A stretch of 64,000 nucleotides of DNA from Arsenophonus sp052174495 (lineage in GTDB: Bacteria; Pseudomonadota; Gammaproteobacteria; Enterobacterales; Enterobacteriaceae), in contig JBQMRR010000084.1 of the NCBI GenBank assembly GCA_052174495.1, forward strand, positions 59,273 through 123,272, read 5' to 3'. The notes under the pieces are model-generated. The model did no database searches, was not told the DNA's origin, and saw only the letters and a list, made by a program, of their open reading frames with translations. The position numbers were made by a program, and so were the translations under genes. Below, piece by piece: positions 52,850 through 62,679 of this stretch (the first letter of the stretch is position 1; each line of letters opens with the position of its first letter).

Positions 52850-55240
52850 AAGATAGTGTTATTAAATAGTTATATTGGAAAGGTTATTGGTAGAAATTAT
52901 ACCATATGAAAGATTTTCGCTACATCGGTTAACACAAAAAGCAAACAATTATGTAGTTAAAGAGATTTATTTCACTTTATTCTGTTTTATTATTAGAGTG
53001 AATATATGTTATTCGCTGTAGACATTCATTAGAAATACAGCGATTTTATTATAAAATCTATGGTTGCAGGAAAAGATTTAATAATCTTACTAGGAAGTTA
53101 TTAACAAATCTAGTGTTATGCTAGTTAGACTTCACTCTGATGCTTCATAAATCTTTTCTTCATCCTTAAATTAGGTGTTGTTTAGCACCCATGATCAAGG
53201 CTAAAATTCTATCAGTTGCTTATAGTTTTTTAAGCAGAAGGGAAACAGCTTAAATACTATTGAAAGGATTATTTTTAAACTATAATATTTCGTATGTCAA
53301 CTTTATAACTTCATCATTGCAAATGATGATTTAATCAGATTCGTCGTTCTTAATAACGCCCAATGCTCTGACGAGAAGTAATAGAAGATGCCAGATATTC
53401 TTCTTGATTTTTCTCTAGCTTCTACATCGATGCAGTATGCTCGCTAAAAATTTTCCCAACAAAACATAAAGGGTTTTATTATGGATATCAGGGTTCTTTG
53501 CTATCCAAATCTTCTGCAGCTTATTCTTAACTTCGGTTATATACCTTTTAGAGTGAAAATAATGCATTAGCTATTTTGTGTAGATAATGGCGTTGATACA
53601 CATATATAAAAATATCTTTAGCCATTCTATTCTAAAAAACCAAGAGGACCATCTCCATGGTAAGCATAGGATACGGTCAAGTAATGCGGCTCGCAGGCCC
53701 ATTAAAAAATTCAGATCAGCTTGCTTCTAACTTTTAATAACTATTTTTTACTAAAACGAGATCCTTAGATGGCAGCACCGCCAATAATGAGGAACAAGCA
53801 AAGGTGATCAGCTTATCTGACAGGTCAGTATATGCAATCAGATCAGAAATAAATGTAGTATGTATCGATTAAATCACGCAAGGAAGTTTATTACTTTTGC
53901 TATACTCCTTCAAGTCATCGCTGTTTCAGTTTGCTTGTGATACTGATATGAGGATCATATATTTTTTTTTCATGAAGAAGCACCAACAGAGCAGAGCTTC
54001 ATGAAAATCATTAGTGAATTATAGCTAGTAGATGCAGAGATGGTAGCAACTCTTTGTAATTACACGCTTTTTTAGATATGCCAGAAATAATTAGTTATTA
54101 AAGCATATTCCGTTGTCACTGCAATCTTCTAACCTTAGGCACTTTAATCTTAAGATAGCTAATATCTAGCCCGTATAATTCGCTGTGATAAATAACTGTT
54201 ATTGACGAGGGGGTGAGATCCATAGATATAAGGCAGCGTTGAGCTTCTTATTCAGAATAGGTAGGGGCTCCGCCTTAACAGTGGTGCTTATTAGCTACTT
54301 GATACCATTACGTATGAATTCATGTAATAAATCACAGATAATATCTAATTTATCTGATAGCTGCAGTAGATTTTTCATGACATACCATTTCTCTTTTGTT
54401 AAAATCATCCACAAAATTAATCAGCAGGAGATGCGCTAGCATCTCCCAAATATCATAACACCAAAATTATCATAACTCTCTTACTGGTAAAGTTCTCTAG
54501 TACAACTAAATGATAAGGATAAATGCTTTAGTTATATCCGATATATGTTGGATAACTTTACTTTACGAAAGTCAGAGAAATAAATAGCATTTATTTAAAA
54601 ATAATGTTTAGAATAGCGGACTGGTTCTTTATTTGAGTAGTGATAACTAACTTAAATATACTATAAATGTTATTATTTAAAGTCAGAAAAATATTTTCTC
54701 ATGAATCCTTCAAAGGGAACGTTCTATTCCACATAGAAAAGTAAAAAAATTCGGAAGAGGAGAAGATAAAATAAAAGAAGGAATTGCGGTATTAATTGCC
54801 GAGATCGAGGGGGGAGAGGTTATATGTGAATAATAAGATTTTTAAAGAGTTTAATACAGATATGTTAGCTATTTTTTTGAGCTGATTATCAATCAGCTTT
54901 TATCCTTTGCTTGGATTGAGCTAAATAGTACGAAACTTTTGCAAGAAATAATAAAATTAGTCGTTCATATCTTAATATGGTTGGAAAATCAGAAATTTAT
55001 TAGTAAACAATTTTATATTAAAAATATGGACATTTATATCATAAGATTATAAAGATTGCTAAATAGATTTCATGATATGGGTCGTTTATTTACTGAATTA
55101 TCTAGCCTGAAGAAGATTGGTTAGAACCACTATGATTAAAATTCCAACATGTGGCAACAAATTTCTTTGCAAGAAAAGTAATAACCTTTGACAAAATAGC
55201 CCCTAATGCTATTAGAACTTAATAATTAAGTGCAATGATA
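52850..55240 (+). mobile_element. IS1595-family fossil, copy 9, split by IS256
   Basis: The 5' part (52850-53112) has the left-end block GTTATTGGTAGAAATTATAC and the GCTACATCGGTTAACAC block. The 3' part (54475-55240) resumes at CAACTAAATGATAAGGATAA and continues through LLYESQR-like, FLHESFKG-equivalent and SFI-KIRL islands. Joining the two restores the order of copies 1, 2 and 10. No IS481 fossil precedes this copy. Confidence 0.72.
53115..54470 (-). mobile_element. IS256-family fossil, copy H, inside IS1595
   Basis: Minus-strand IS256 from CACTCTGATGCTTCATAAAT (53137) to CATGACATACCATTTCTCTT (54377) and the ACACCAAAATTATCATAAC end. It is flanked by CTTACTAGGAAGT on the left and CTTACTGGTAAAGT on the right, consistent with an eroded target-site duplication. 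The open frame 54239-54439 is antisense to its 5' end. Confidence 0.78.
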
Positions 55241-55589
55241 CTAGTAATTAATCCGTTTAATAATAAATTTAACCAAACATTCTGCTTAGGTGTTTTCTGC
55301 AGAATTATCTCTACCATTTGTTACAGTAATAAATAGTAGAGAAAGATTAGTTCAACTATAGCTAGATATATCAATAAAATGAAAATGAAAACAATAACCA
55401 CTGTGCAATACACAGTGTCTTGTTTTCCTTTGTAATTAACTGTTGCAAAAATACTGTTATCAGTGTATTTTTTTACGTACGCATAAAAAGATATAATTAT
55501 GTAATAATAGAATAGCACTCTGTTACCTTTTTTAAAACACTAAAATATTGTTTTCATGGCATTTATCACTACTCTTTAAAAAAAAGTTT
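55241..55589. other. Spacer before gntX remnant
   Basis: About 350 bp. A 65-codon minus-strand open frame (55321-55518) is hydrophobic and A/T-driven and matches nothing I know. No other feature seen. Confidence 0.35.
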
Positions 55590-56188
55590 TCCTTATATAA
55601 ACGAGTTTGTCATCACTGTGCTTTAATCGTCTAACAATTCACTATAGTTTGCAGTCCCCCTACTTATAATAGGCTTTAATCTATTAGCATAATTTTGTCA
55701 CTATTATTTTTTATGTCTCACCATTAAGTAGAGAGAGAAACGGTGCAAATTTGCAAAAAATAATCTAAATTGCTTTTAATCTTGCACGCTTATTTCAACT
55801 TTATTCATAACAATAAAGTCATCAATAACGCTGGCGCAAAACCAGATTTTATGATATAAATCAATTTTATTATGGTAAACGTTGGCAACGTAAATTTAAT
55901 TAAGCTAGTTTAATATCAACTTAAAATTAGCTTATTAGCTAGGATATCAATTTCAAGTTAATTTAATTATTTCTCATTTATGCTGCACTATTGCAAGCTC
56001 AGCTTTTTAATAAAAGCACGCACCTAAAATCTTAATAATGCTTTTAGGATAAAATTGTTTAAAGATCGCTATATTCTAGTATTTAATAAATTCCTTATAA
56101 CAGGAATAATAATAAAGCAAATGCTAAATTGTTGATTAGTGCTGAAGAAAATTTAATTAAAGTATGGGTAATATCCAGAACCTCATAG
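55590..56188 (+). pseudogene. gntX: gntX (comF-like) pseudogene
   Basis: GntX is a ComF-type phosphoribosyltransferase-fold protein encoded next to nfuA. Remains in order: CHHCALIV (zinc-finger CWLCRMPL), KFAKNNLNC (LKFSRRSEIAS), YYGKRWQRKFN (LWQRRHWRRGFN), AALLQAQLFNKSTHL (ATATQHFLSARLRKRNL), NNAFRIKLFKDRYILVFN (KNAFRLELPVQGRHMVIVD) and, at the end, NLIKVWVISRTS then a stop (AAAVQVWCLCRTL). Multiple frameshifts. It ends 57 bp before nfuA. Confidence 0.84.
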
Positions 56189-56245
56189 AAAGTAAGAAAG
56201 AGCATACTATAAAACATATTAAAATAATAAACTTGAGAATCGATT

Positions 56246-56824
56246 ATGATTAATATTACTGATGCAGCACAAATTCATTTTTCCAAACTTTTAGAAAATC
56301 AAGAACCTAGTACACAAATTCGTGTATTTGTAATTAATCCTGGCACGCCATTGGCAGAATGTGGGGTCTCTTATTGTCCTTCGGATGCTATCGAAGAAAC
56401 AGATATTGAACTTAAATTTGATAAATTTTTAGCTTTTGTTGATAAAGTTAGCGCACCTTTTCTAGAAGAAGCAGAAATCGATTTCGTAACGGATCAATTA
56501 GGCTCTCAACTTACGCTAAAAGCGCCTAATGCAAAAATGCGAAGAGTTGCCGATGATGCTTCTTTGATTGAACGAGTTGAATATGTTATTCAACTACAGA
56601 TTAACCCACAGTTAGCAAATCATGGAGGGCGGATTTCATTAATTAGAATAACTGATGATAAGTATGCAATTATACAATTTAGTGGAGGATGCAATGGTTG
56701 TTCAATGGTCGCCTTTAGCTTAAAAGAAGGTATTGAAAAACAGTTGCTAAACATCTTTTCAGGCGAATTAAAAGGCGTAAAAGATTTAACTGATCACCAG
56801 CGTGGTGATCACTCTTTTTATTAA
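56246..56824 (+). CDS. nfuA: Fe-S biogenesis protein NfuA
   Basis: NfuA is an A-type/Nfu-domain scaffold that carries and repairs 4Fe-4S clusters under stress and iron limitation. It has 192 residues against 191 in E. coli. The N-terminal degenerate A-type domain includes IRVFVINPGTPLAECGVSYC and AEIDFVTDQLGSQLTLKAPN. The C-terminal Nfu domain holds the cluster ligands Cys149 and Cys152 in SGGCNGCSMV. The ATG at 56246 is the family start. The last codons form a hairpin that may act as the terminator (56791-56820). Its retention with feoAB suggests selection for iron handling. Confidence 0.98.
   Translation: MINITDAAQIHFSKLLENQEPSTQIRVFVINPGTPLAECGVSYCPSDAIEETDIELKFDKFLAFVDKVSAPFLEEAEIDFVTDQLGSQLTLKAPNAKMRRVADDASLIERVEYVIQLQINPQLANHGGRISLIRITDDKYAIIQFSGGCNGCSMVAFSLKEGIEKQLLNIFSGELKGVKDLTDHQRGDHSFY
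56791..56820 (+). terminator. Terminator hairpin embedded in the nfuA 3' end
   Basis: TGATCACCA (56791-56799), loop GCG, TGGTGATCA (56803-56811), then CTCTTTTTA. The stem is a perfect nine pairs with four GC pairs, and the T-run overlaps the last codons (HSFY, stop). It is far more GC-rich than the surroundings. Confidence 0.65.
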
Positions 56825-57289
56825 AATAATTACTTATTTTTCTAATAAAAGCGTTCTTTAAAAGAACTGAGAGTATTTTATTTTCTTAAATGCAAAATAA
56901 TATTTTGCAGATTAAACCTATATATAATTTTTAATTAATTACAATTAAGTAAATCTTTAAACTTTAACAAACAGATGAAATGACCCAGTCATTTTAGTGT
57001 GTTAATATGACCATAATAACATATTAATACAGTATAATATATATTTAACATGAGCTTCAAAATTGTTTATAGCATAAACGGTGGTTTTGAAACATATTCG
57101 GGAGAAATATGTACACATTTTATCAATTCATTATCTTAAGAGATATAAGAGATATAAGTGATATGAAGGGATTTGAGATCTATTTAATTTCTATAGATAA
57201 TTCTAGATTAGCATAAGAACTATTGCTTATATGTGTTATATATCGGAAGATAGTATAGTTTTTAGTTATTAGTAAAATCTAGTGTATGA
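56825..57289. other. Unassigned AT-rich spacer
   Basis: About 465 bp between nfuA and an IS256 fossil. Includes a weak GTTCTTT/AAAGAAC inverted repeat near 56851. Nothing else recognised. Confidence 0.35.
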
Positions 57290-58690
57290 TGATTAGAATA
57301 TGTTTCACTCTGACGCTTCCTTAATCTTGTTCTTCATTCTTAAATCGAATGCTGCTTACTATCATAAGTCAGAAAATCAAACTTCCCTAAGCCGGTTCTA
57401 GATTTTCTAAGCAGGACTTTAGTAGCTTAGATGCTATTGAGAAAGATTGTTTTCTCGAATTACGCTAGTTCGAGTATCGACTTTCGTATATCTTCACTAT
57501 TATAAATCCGATTAAATCAAATTTGTCATTCTTATTGATGCCACAGTGCACTAACGAAAAATTATAGAATGTCAGCAGCTCTCCTTAATCTCTTAACAAT
57601 CTCCTCATTGCTGTAGGATATACTGAAAATCTTATTAAAAAAACATCAAGGGCTTTATTAGTGAAATCACAATTCTCTCTTAGCTATAACTTCCCTTCTT
57701 TCACCTAGTTTTTAACTTTCAGTTTCATACCTTTAGAAAGTAAAGTGCCAGAAAATTAGCTGTTTGTTTTGTATGCTAAATAGTATTTATGTTGCGTGCC
57801 CTGAGAAATATCTTTACTATTGTATTTTAAAATTAATACAATCCTGTCTCTCTAATAGGAAGCTTGGGAATATAATTAAGTTACGTGTTAATCAGCTATT
57901 AAAAAGTTCAGATAAGTTTGATTTTTTTTTTGACTCTTGATAGACATCTTCGAATGGAAACGATTTTCTTATATCCATGTTCAGTATGGCTAATTTTACC
58001 AATAGCTCATGGCGATCAACTTATCTGAAAGAACAACATACGCCATTAGCCATAAAATAAACGTAACGCGTATCGCTTAAAATAATGCTGGCACCATTGC
58101 CTATTTTATTTAAACCATTCCTGTTTCAGTTTACTTATGGCACTTGGGAAGAATATCCATGTGCTTTTTATCGAAAAGAGGTTTTAAAGCTTTTTTGTTA
58201 AATTATCGATGGATAATGTTTAGCATATAGAGGTATAGGATCAATCCTTTTGCTACTTTTATACGTTTCAGATAACGCGTACAGCAAGGGAGGGGAGCTT
58301 ATTAAAGTATAATTTTATTGCCGTTATAATTACTGATCTTAAGCACTTTAATCTCAATATCACCAATAGCAGTTTATATGGTTTGTTATGGCAAATAATC
58401 ATTATGGATAACGGATAAAGCATCCGTTGATAAAAGCGGTATTTTAAGTAGCTTATTGCAAGCAAATGGCTTTTAACTCCGTTTCAACAACGCTGCTGTC
58501 AGATTTCCTGGCACAATTATGAATTAGTTTATACAAGGAATTATAGATAATATCTGCTTTTATTGGATACCTGCAGAGTAGACTTTTCATGACATATCAT
58601 TCCTCTATTCTTTAAATTATTTACGAAATTAATCAGCAGAATGATACCGCCGCTATCTTCGAAGATCATACACCAAAAATAAGCATAAAT
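57290..58690 (-). mobile_element. IS256-family fossil, copy I
   Basis: Minus-strand remnant from CACTCTGACGCTTCCTTAAT (57305) to CATGACATATCATTCCTCTA (58590) and the ACACCAAAAATAAGCATAA end. The minus frame 58268-58465 is an internal piece. It abuts IS481 copy 3 with almost no spacer. Confidence 0.76.
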
Positions 58691-58694
58691 TGTT

Positions 58695-59465
58695 TTTAAA
58701 TAATTCAGATTTACTTTAAACCGATTTATTTTATAGATTTCATAAAGTTTTTTTATCCAATAGTGATTAGTAATTTCTGATTGTACAGCTAAATATATCG
58801 ATGCAAAGTGATTTTAACTATTCACCAGAATTAAAATGATGGTTTTGCAGCTCATATTTTGTACGTGATAAATCGCTTAACCATATCATTTGTTCAAGAA
58901 TGCCTTTATAGGGCTAAGTTGGTATTTTATATCAAGCTCTGCATATAAAGAGTCGAATCACTCTTTTTTAGTGGCTGAACATTTTTGCAGACCAAAAGGT
59001 GGTTTATAAATTCTTTCCCATTGTCTGTAAATACTTTATGAATAGTTATAGAATATCCTTGGCTAAGATTATAGAAAATCATAAGCACTGAGCGTCGCCT
59101 TGGCCTTACAAAGACGGATAAAATTAATTGGGTGGTGCGATCTTATCTATACCTACGCAAAGATAATATCATGAAGTTTTTGTTTGACATTTACAAAAGA
59201 TATTTTTGCACTACGTGCAGATAATTAGCATCTGTAGCTTTTAAACGGTTTGTGCCTTTGCATTCGAGGGCTTTCCTCTTTGCTTCATTTCACATAAATT
59301 CTCTCTACGTGCCCTGCGTATAAATAGGGGGTCTAAGCCAGAGCAAGATGCTACAGGATTCAAGAATTCGCGTACGGGACCGACCGAACTGCCAGAAGAT
59401 CGATAGAAAGAAAAAAGTATACTCTATAAGTTTATCGAGAGCATCGTAAGTAAACGATGAGGAAT
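58695..59465 (-). mobile_element. IS481-family fossil, copy 3
   Basis: Minus-strand IS481 remnant aligned with copies 1 and 2, including the complement of the VFT-LYK block (about 59110), the GKEF-NRLLG equivalent (TAAATTCTTTCCCATTGTCT, about 59010) and the N-terminal block near 59340-59400. It is followed by a divergent IS1595 with the same junction as in copies 1 and 2. Confidence 0.72.
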
Positions 59466-59489
59466 ATGTGTGGGTGTGATCATGAGGCT

Positions 59490-60735
59490 ATGTTTACAAA
59501 AATTATTGGTAAGATCTCTTATTTTATAAGAAAAATCTCTCTATAGCGTTTTCATCGAAAACGCAAAGAATCATACAGATTAAAAGGCTATTTCTTACTT
59601 TATAGTAAGAAAAGCTATATTTTATTAGTTAATTTGGTGATAATCTATTAGGATTATATCAATTCATGTACTGAAGCAACTCATTCCACTCATCCTCCCA
59701 TATTGTTGCAGTGAACATGTTATTTGATGGGATATTAATTAGGATTACAGCGATATCGTTATTAAAATCTTCGATTGCAGAAAATATTTAACAATCGTAC
59801 TTGAAGTCTGCTTGCAAAACTATATCACAAGAATAAATAGTTTAGTTATCTACGATGTACGTTTAATGGTTTGACTTTACGGAAGTAACCAAAACAAATA
59901 GGCATTTATTTAAAAATAGCGTTTTTAGATACTGCCACTGTTTCTTTAGTTCAGTGTTGACAGCTAATATATAAACTAAGTAGTATTGTTGAAGTCGACA
60001 AAATATTTTTACTGAATCCTTTAAAAGAAAAGCGTTATATTCTACATAAGAAATCTAGAAAACATGCAAGAGTAGAAGATAAAGGGAAAGAACGAATTGC
60101 ACGCAGTATTAAATTAGACCAAGATTGACAGAGGTAATATGAGCGATGAGATTCTGAAGAGTTTAATGCAGAGTATATTAATAGTTTATTAAGTGAATCA
60201 TAAATAAAGAGTTCATTCTTTCCTCAGATAGAATCTAAATGGTACAAAAAGTTTTTCAACTAGCATAAAATTAGTTACTATTGTTTAATAAAATTAAATA
60301 ATCAGAGAGTTATTGATAAGAAATTCCATATTAAAAATATAGATTAGTTATATCAACCCATTAAAGGTATGCCTAAGTAGATTTCGTGGCGTAAGGTCCT
60401 CTTATTTAAGAACTATCTGGTCTGAATGAAATTATTTAAAAATATAACAATTGAAATGCAGATGTGGCTACAAATTACTCTGTGGTAAAAGGTAACAATC
60501 TTTGTTAACATAACTAATCATCAATATCATTTTATTTTCTTTTTAGCAACAGTAAAGTTCGGAGATATCATAACTCTTAACTAAAGAGTTGCAGATTTCT
60601 TGGTGGTCTGAATAGTAGCACTGATTTTAGCTGTTAAAGTTATCTGATGCTGGAATCTCATTATCATGGTATTTCCTCTTAGCTTATATCCCTCGGTGTC
60701 TTCTTCTCATGAAGAAAGAAGAGAGATGAGAGTTT
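59490..60735 (+). mobile_element. IS1595-family fossil, copy 10
   Basis: The clearest IS1595 copy. Plus-strand islands are FLYLRCTFNGLTLRK-like text near 59840, IVEVDKIFLLNPLK/ESFKRKALYST near 59975-60040, KIEDKGKERIA (about 60080; family GKKGKGTSDEQIPVLIARDR) and SILSQIESKWY (about 60215). Further islands are VIDKKFHIKNID (about 60310) and the FRG..YL-NYL remnants near 60380. A CTTCTTCTCATGAAGAAAG hairpin region marks the right end at about 60700. Confidence 0.78.
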
Positions 60736-60802
60736 ATATAATGATCTAGAACTAAACGGTAATTATAAAGCAGTGAAATTATTTATTACCATACTGGCTT
60801 GA

Positions 60803-61447
60803 TTATAAATCAGTTGTTAGTGGCCAGCCACCTAATTTCTTCCATTTATTGACGATTTCACAAAACAGCAATGCTGTTCTATCAGTGTCGTAAAGTGCAC
60901 CATGCGCTTGTTTGCCATCAAATGGGATTCCAGCAGTATAACAAGCTTTAGCTAAAATTGTTTGACCAAAAACAAGTCCGCTAAGTGCCGCGGTATCAAA
61001 AGTTGCAAAAGGGTGAAATGGATTACGTTTTAGATTAGCTCGCTGAGCAGCAGCCATAATAAAGCTATGATCAAAGTTAGCATTATGCGCAACAATAATC
61101 GCTCGATTGCAATCGTTATTCAAAATACCCTTTCTAACCATCTTAAAAATTTCATATAAAGCAGTGTATTCATCGATAGCATTACGCAAAGGATTAGTTG
61201 GGTCGATACCAGTAAAAGCGAGTGCAGTTTCTTCTATATTTGCCCCAGCAAAAGGTGTAACATGGAAATGAAGTTTTTCATCAATCTCTAACCAACCACT
61301 TTGATCCATTTTTAGTGTTATAGCCGCAATTTCTAATAGCGCATCTTGTTGTGCATTAAACCCACCAGTTTCTAGATCGATAACGACAGGATAATAACCT
61401 CGAAAACGCTTTGCCAGCGTGTTAACCCTATTTTTTTTATTACACAT
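60803..61447 (-). CDS. rnt: Ribonuclease T
   Basis: RNase T is a DEDDh 3'-5' exoribonuclease that trims tRNA, 5S and 23S 3' ends and removes the CCA-terminal AMP. There are 214 residues against 215 in E. coli. Exo I is VIDLETGGFNAQQDALLEIA with Asp24 and Glu26; Exo II is AHNANFDHSFIMAAAQRANL (Asp near 126); Exo III is AHGALYDTDRTALLF with the catalytic His and Asp near 182 and 187. The ATG is at 61447. It precedes no visible partner; gloA, its usual upstream neighbour, is a pseudogene. Confidence 0.97.
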   Translation of the reverse strand: MCNKKNRVNTLAKRFRGYYPVVIDLETGGFNAQQDALLEIAAITLKMDQSGWLEIDEKLHFHVTPFAGANIEETALAFTGIDPTNPLRNAIDEYTALYEIFKMVRKGILNNDCNRAIIVAHNANFDHSFIMAAAQRANLKRNPFHPFATFDTAALSGLVFGQTILAKACYTAGIPFDGKQAHGALYDTDRTALLFCEIVNKWKKLGGWPLTTDL

Positions 61448-61564
61448 TTAATTAAGATTTTATACTTGAGAATAAAGATATTATGCCAAATTTTGAGTAA
61501 AATGCATTAAATCAGTTTAAGTATAGAAAATGCATCTATAGATGCTCAATCAATGAAGTAGAGC

Positions 61565-61985
61565 ATTGATTACCTAAAACGTTACTGACATTTTATTTTT
61601 TTAATCAGTTCAGTTTTATGGCATCAAGATCTTCTATATAGGGAATAATTATTGATCTGCTTTTAACTAGTTCTGATTTGATTTACACATAATTTATTGC
61701 TTGTGCATGAGACATATGCTACTATATATGCTTGCAACGTTATCAACAACTAACGCAGTTATCAACAACTAACGCAATATGATCAAAGGAGATTCCAATT
61801 TTTGTAATTCTCAACACTCCCAATTATAAGTTAATTTAATTACGATAGCTTTACTTTTTTATTATAAAAAACAAAGAGAACTAAGTATTTATATGTAGAA
61901 TTTTTACTTATAACGTAACAGGTAGACATCCAAATATATAATATATTAACTATTTAAGTTAGCTAACTCAAAATATAATATAAAG
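61565..61985 (-). pseudogene. gloA: gloA pseudogene (glyoxalase I)
   Basis: GloA isomerises the methylglyoxal-glutathione adduct. Reading the minus strand from about 61985: YIIYLDVYLLRYK (E. coli FYTKVLGMKLLRTS), NSTYKYLVLFVFYN (NPEYKYSLAFVGYG), AIVIKLTYNWE (EAVIELTYNWG), FDHIALVVDN (YGHIALSVDN), VKSRSIIIPYIEDLDAIKLN ([20 protein letters not shown]) and NVSNVLGN. There are frameshifts between islands, one caused by a 19-bp tandem duplication (61739-61776). Position directly upstream of rnt is the enterobacterial order. Confidence 0.88.
61739..61776. repeat. Perfect 19-bp tandem duplication in gloA
   Basis: GTTATCAACAACTAACGCA occurs twice without a gap (61739-61757, 61758-61776). On the minus strand it encodes the ALVVDN codons of the dead gloA, so it is a duplication within the gene; 19 is not a multiple of three and shifts the frame. 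Confidence 0.9.
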
Positions 61986-62679
61986 TAAGCATATGTAATC
62001 CTATTTTAGGGTTTTAAGCCAGGAATGATTTAAATTATTACACTATTAAATAGTGATTCTAAAAGAGTTGTTAAACTAACTTATATTAGCTATTTAATTA
62101 TAGCTGATCTATAATGTTATTATAAGATGATTGTTATCACAACGTCATAAAATAAATGAATATTTTATATATAATTTATGCATTAGTTAATGCATAAAAA
62201 TTATTTTTAATAATTTATTATTGAATAATTCACTAATTTATAATATTATATAATATAATTATATAGTTAAAAACATATAGAATATAATCTATTTTAGATT
62301 AAAGTTATAATTATATTAATTATATTAATTATTAATTAATAGCCTTTTTTAAATAAAAGTAAGTAGTAATGATTATAGTACTAATAATTAAGTTAACTTA
62401 TTATATTAACTATGAAATATAAGTTCATATTCTATGATGCTAAATTTAAATTTTTTATATATTTCTAGTAAATTACTTAGAAAATGAATATGTAGATAGT
62501 ATCTCTTTTAAAGAGAAATAAAAGAAATCAAAAATATAACATAATCTTATGTATTTAGTTAGAGTCTTGATAGGCATTGATTAGGCATTGATTGATTATC
62601 ATCTAAAACCTTAGATCTTACTCAAACTTATTGAGTACTGTTTGATTATGTAGAGTTGTTAGGAAATCTGATATATGGT
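61986..62679. other. Unassigned extremely AT-rich spacer
   Basis: About 700 bp dominated by TAAT/TTAA/ATAT motifs, for example near 62240-62340. No frame, IS match or pseudogene seen. Confidence 0.4.

Noticed and set aside
61739..61776. Two TTATCAACA words as DnaA boxes or an origin
   Set aside because: They are the duplicated ALVVDN codons of the gloA pseudogene on the minus strand; no other origin features nearby.
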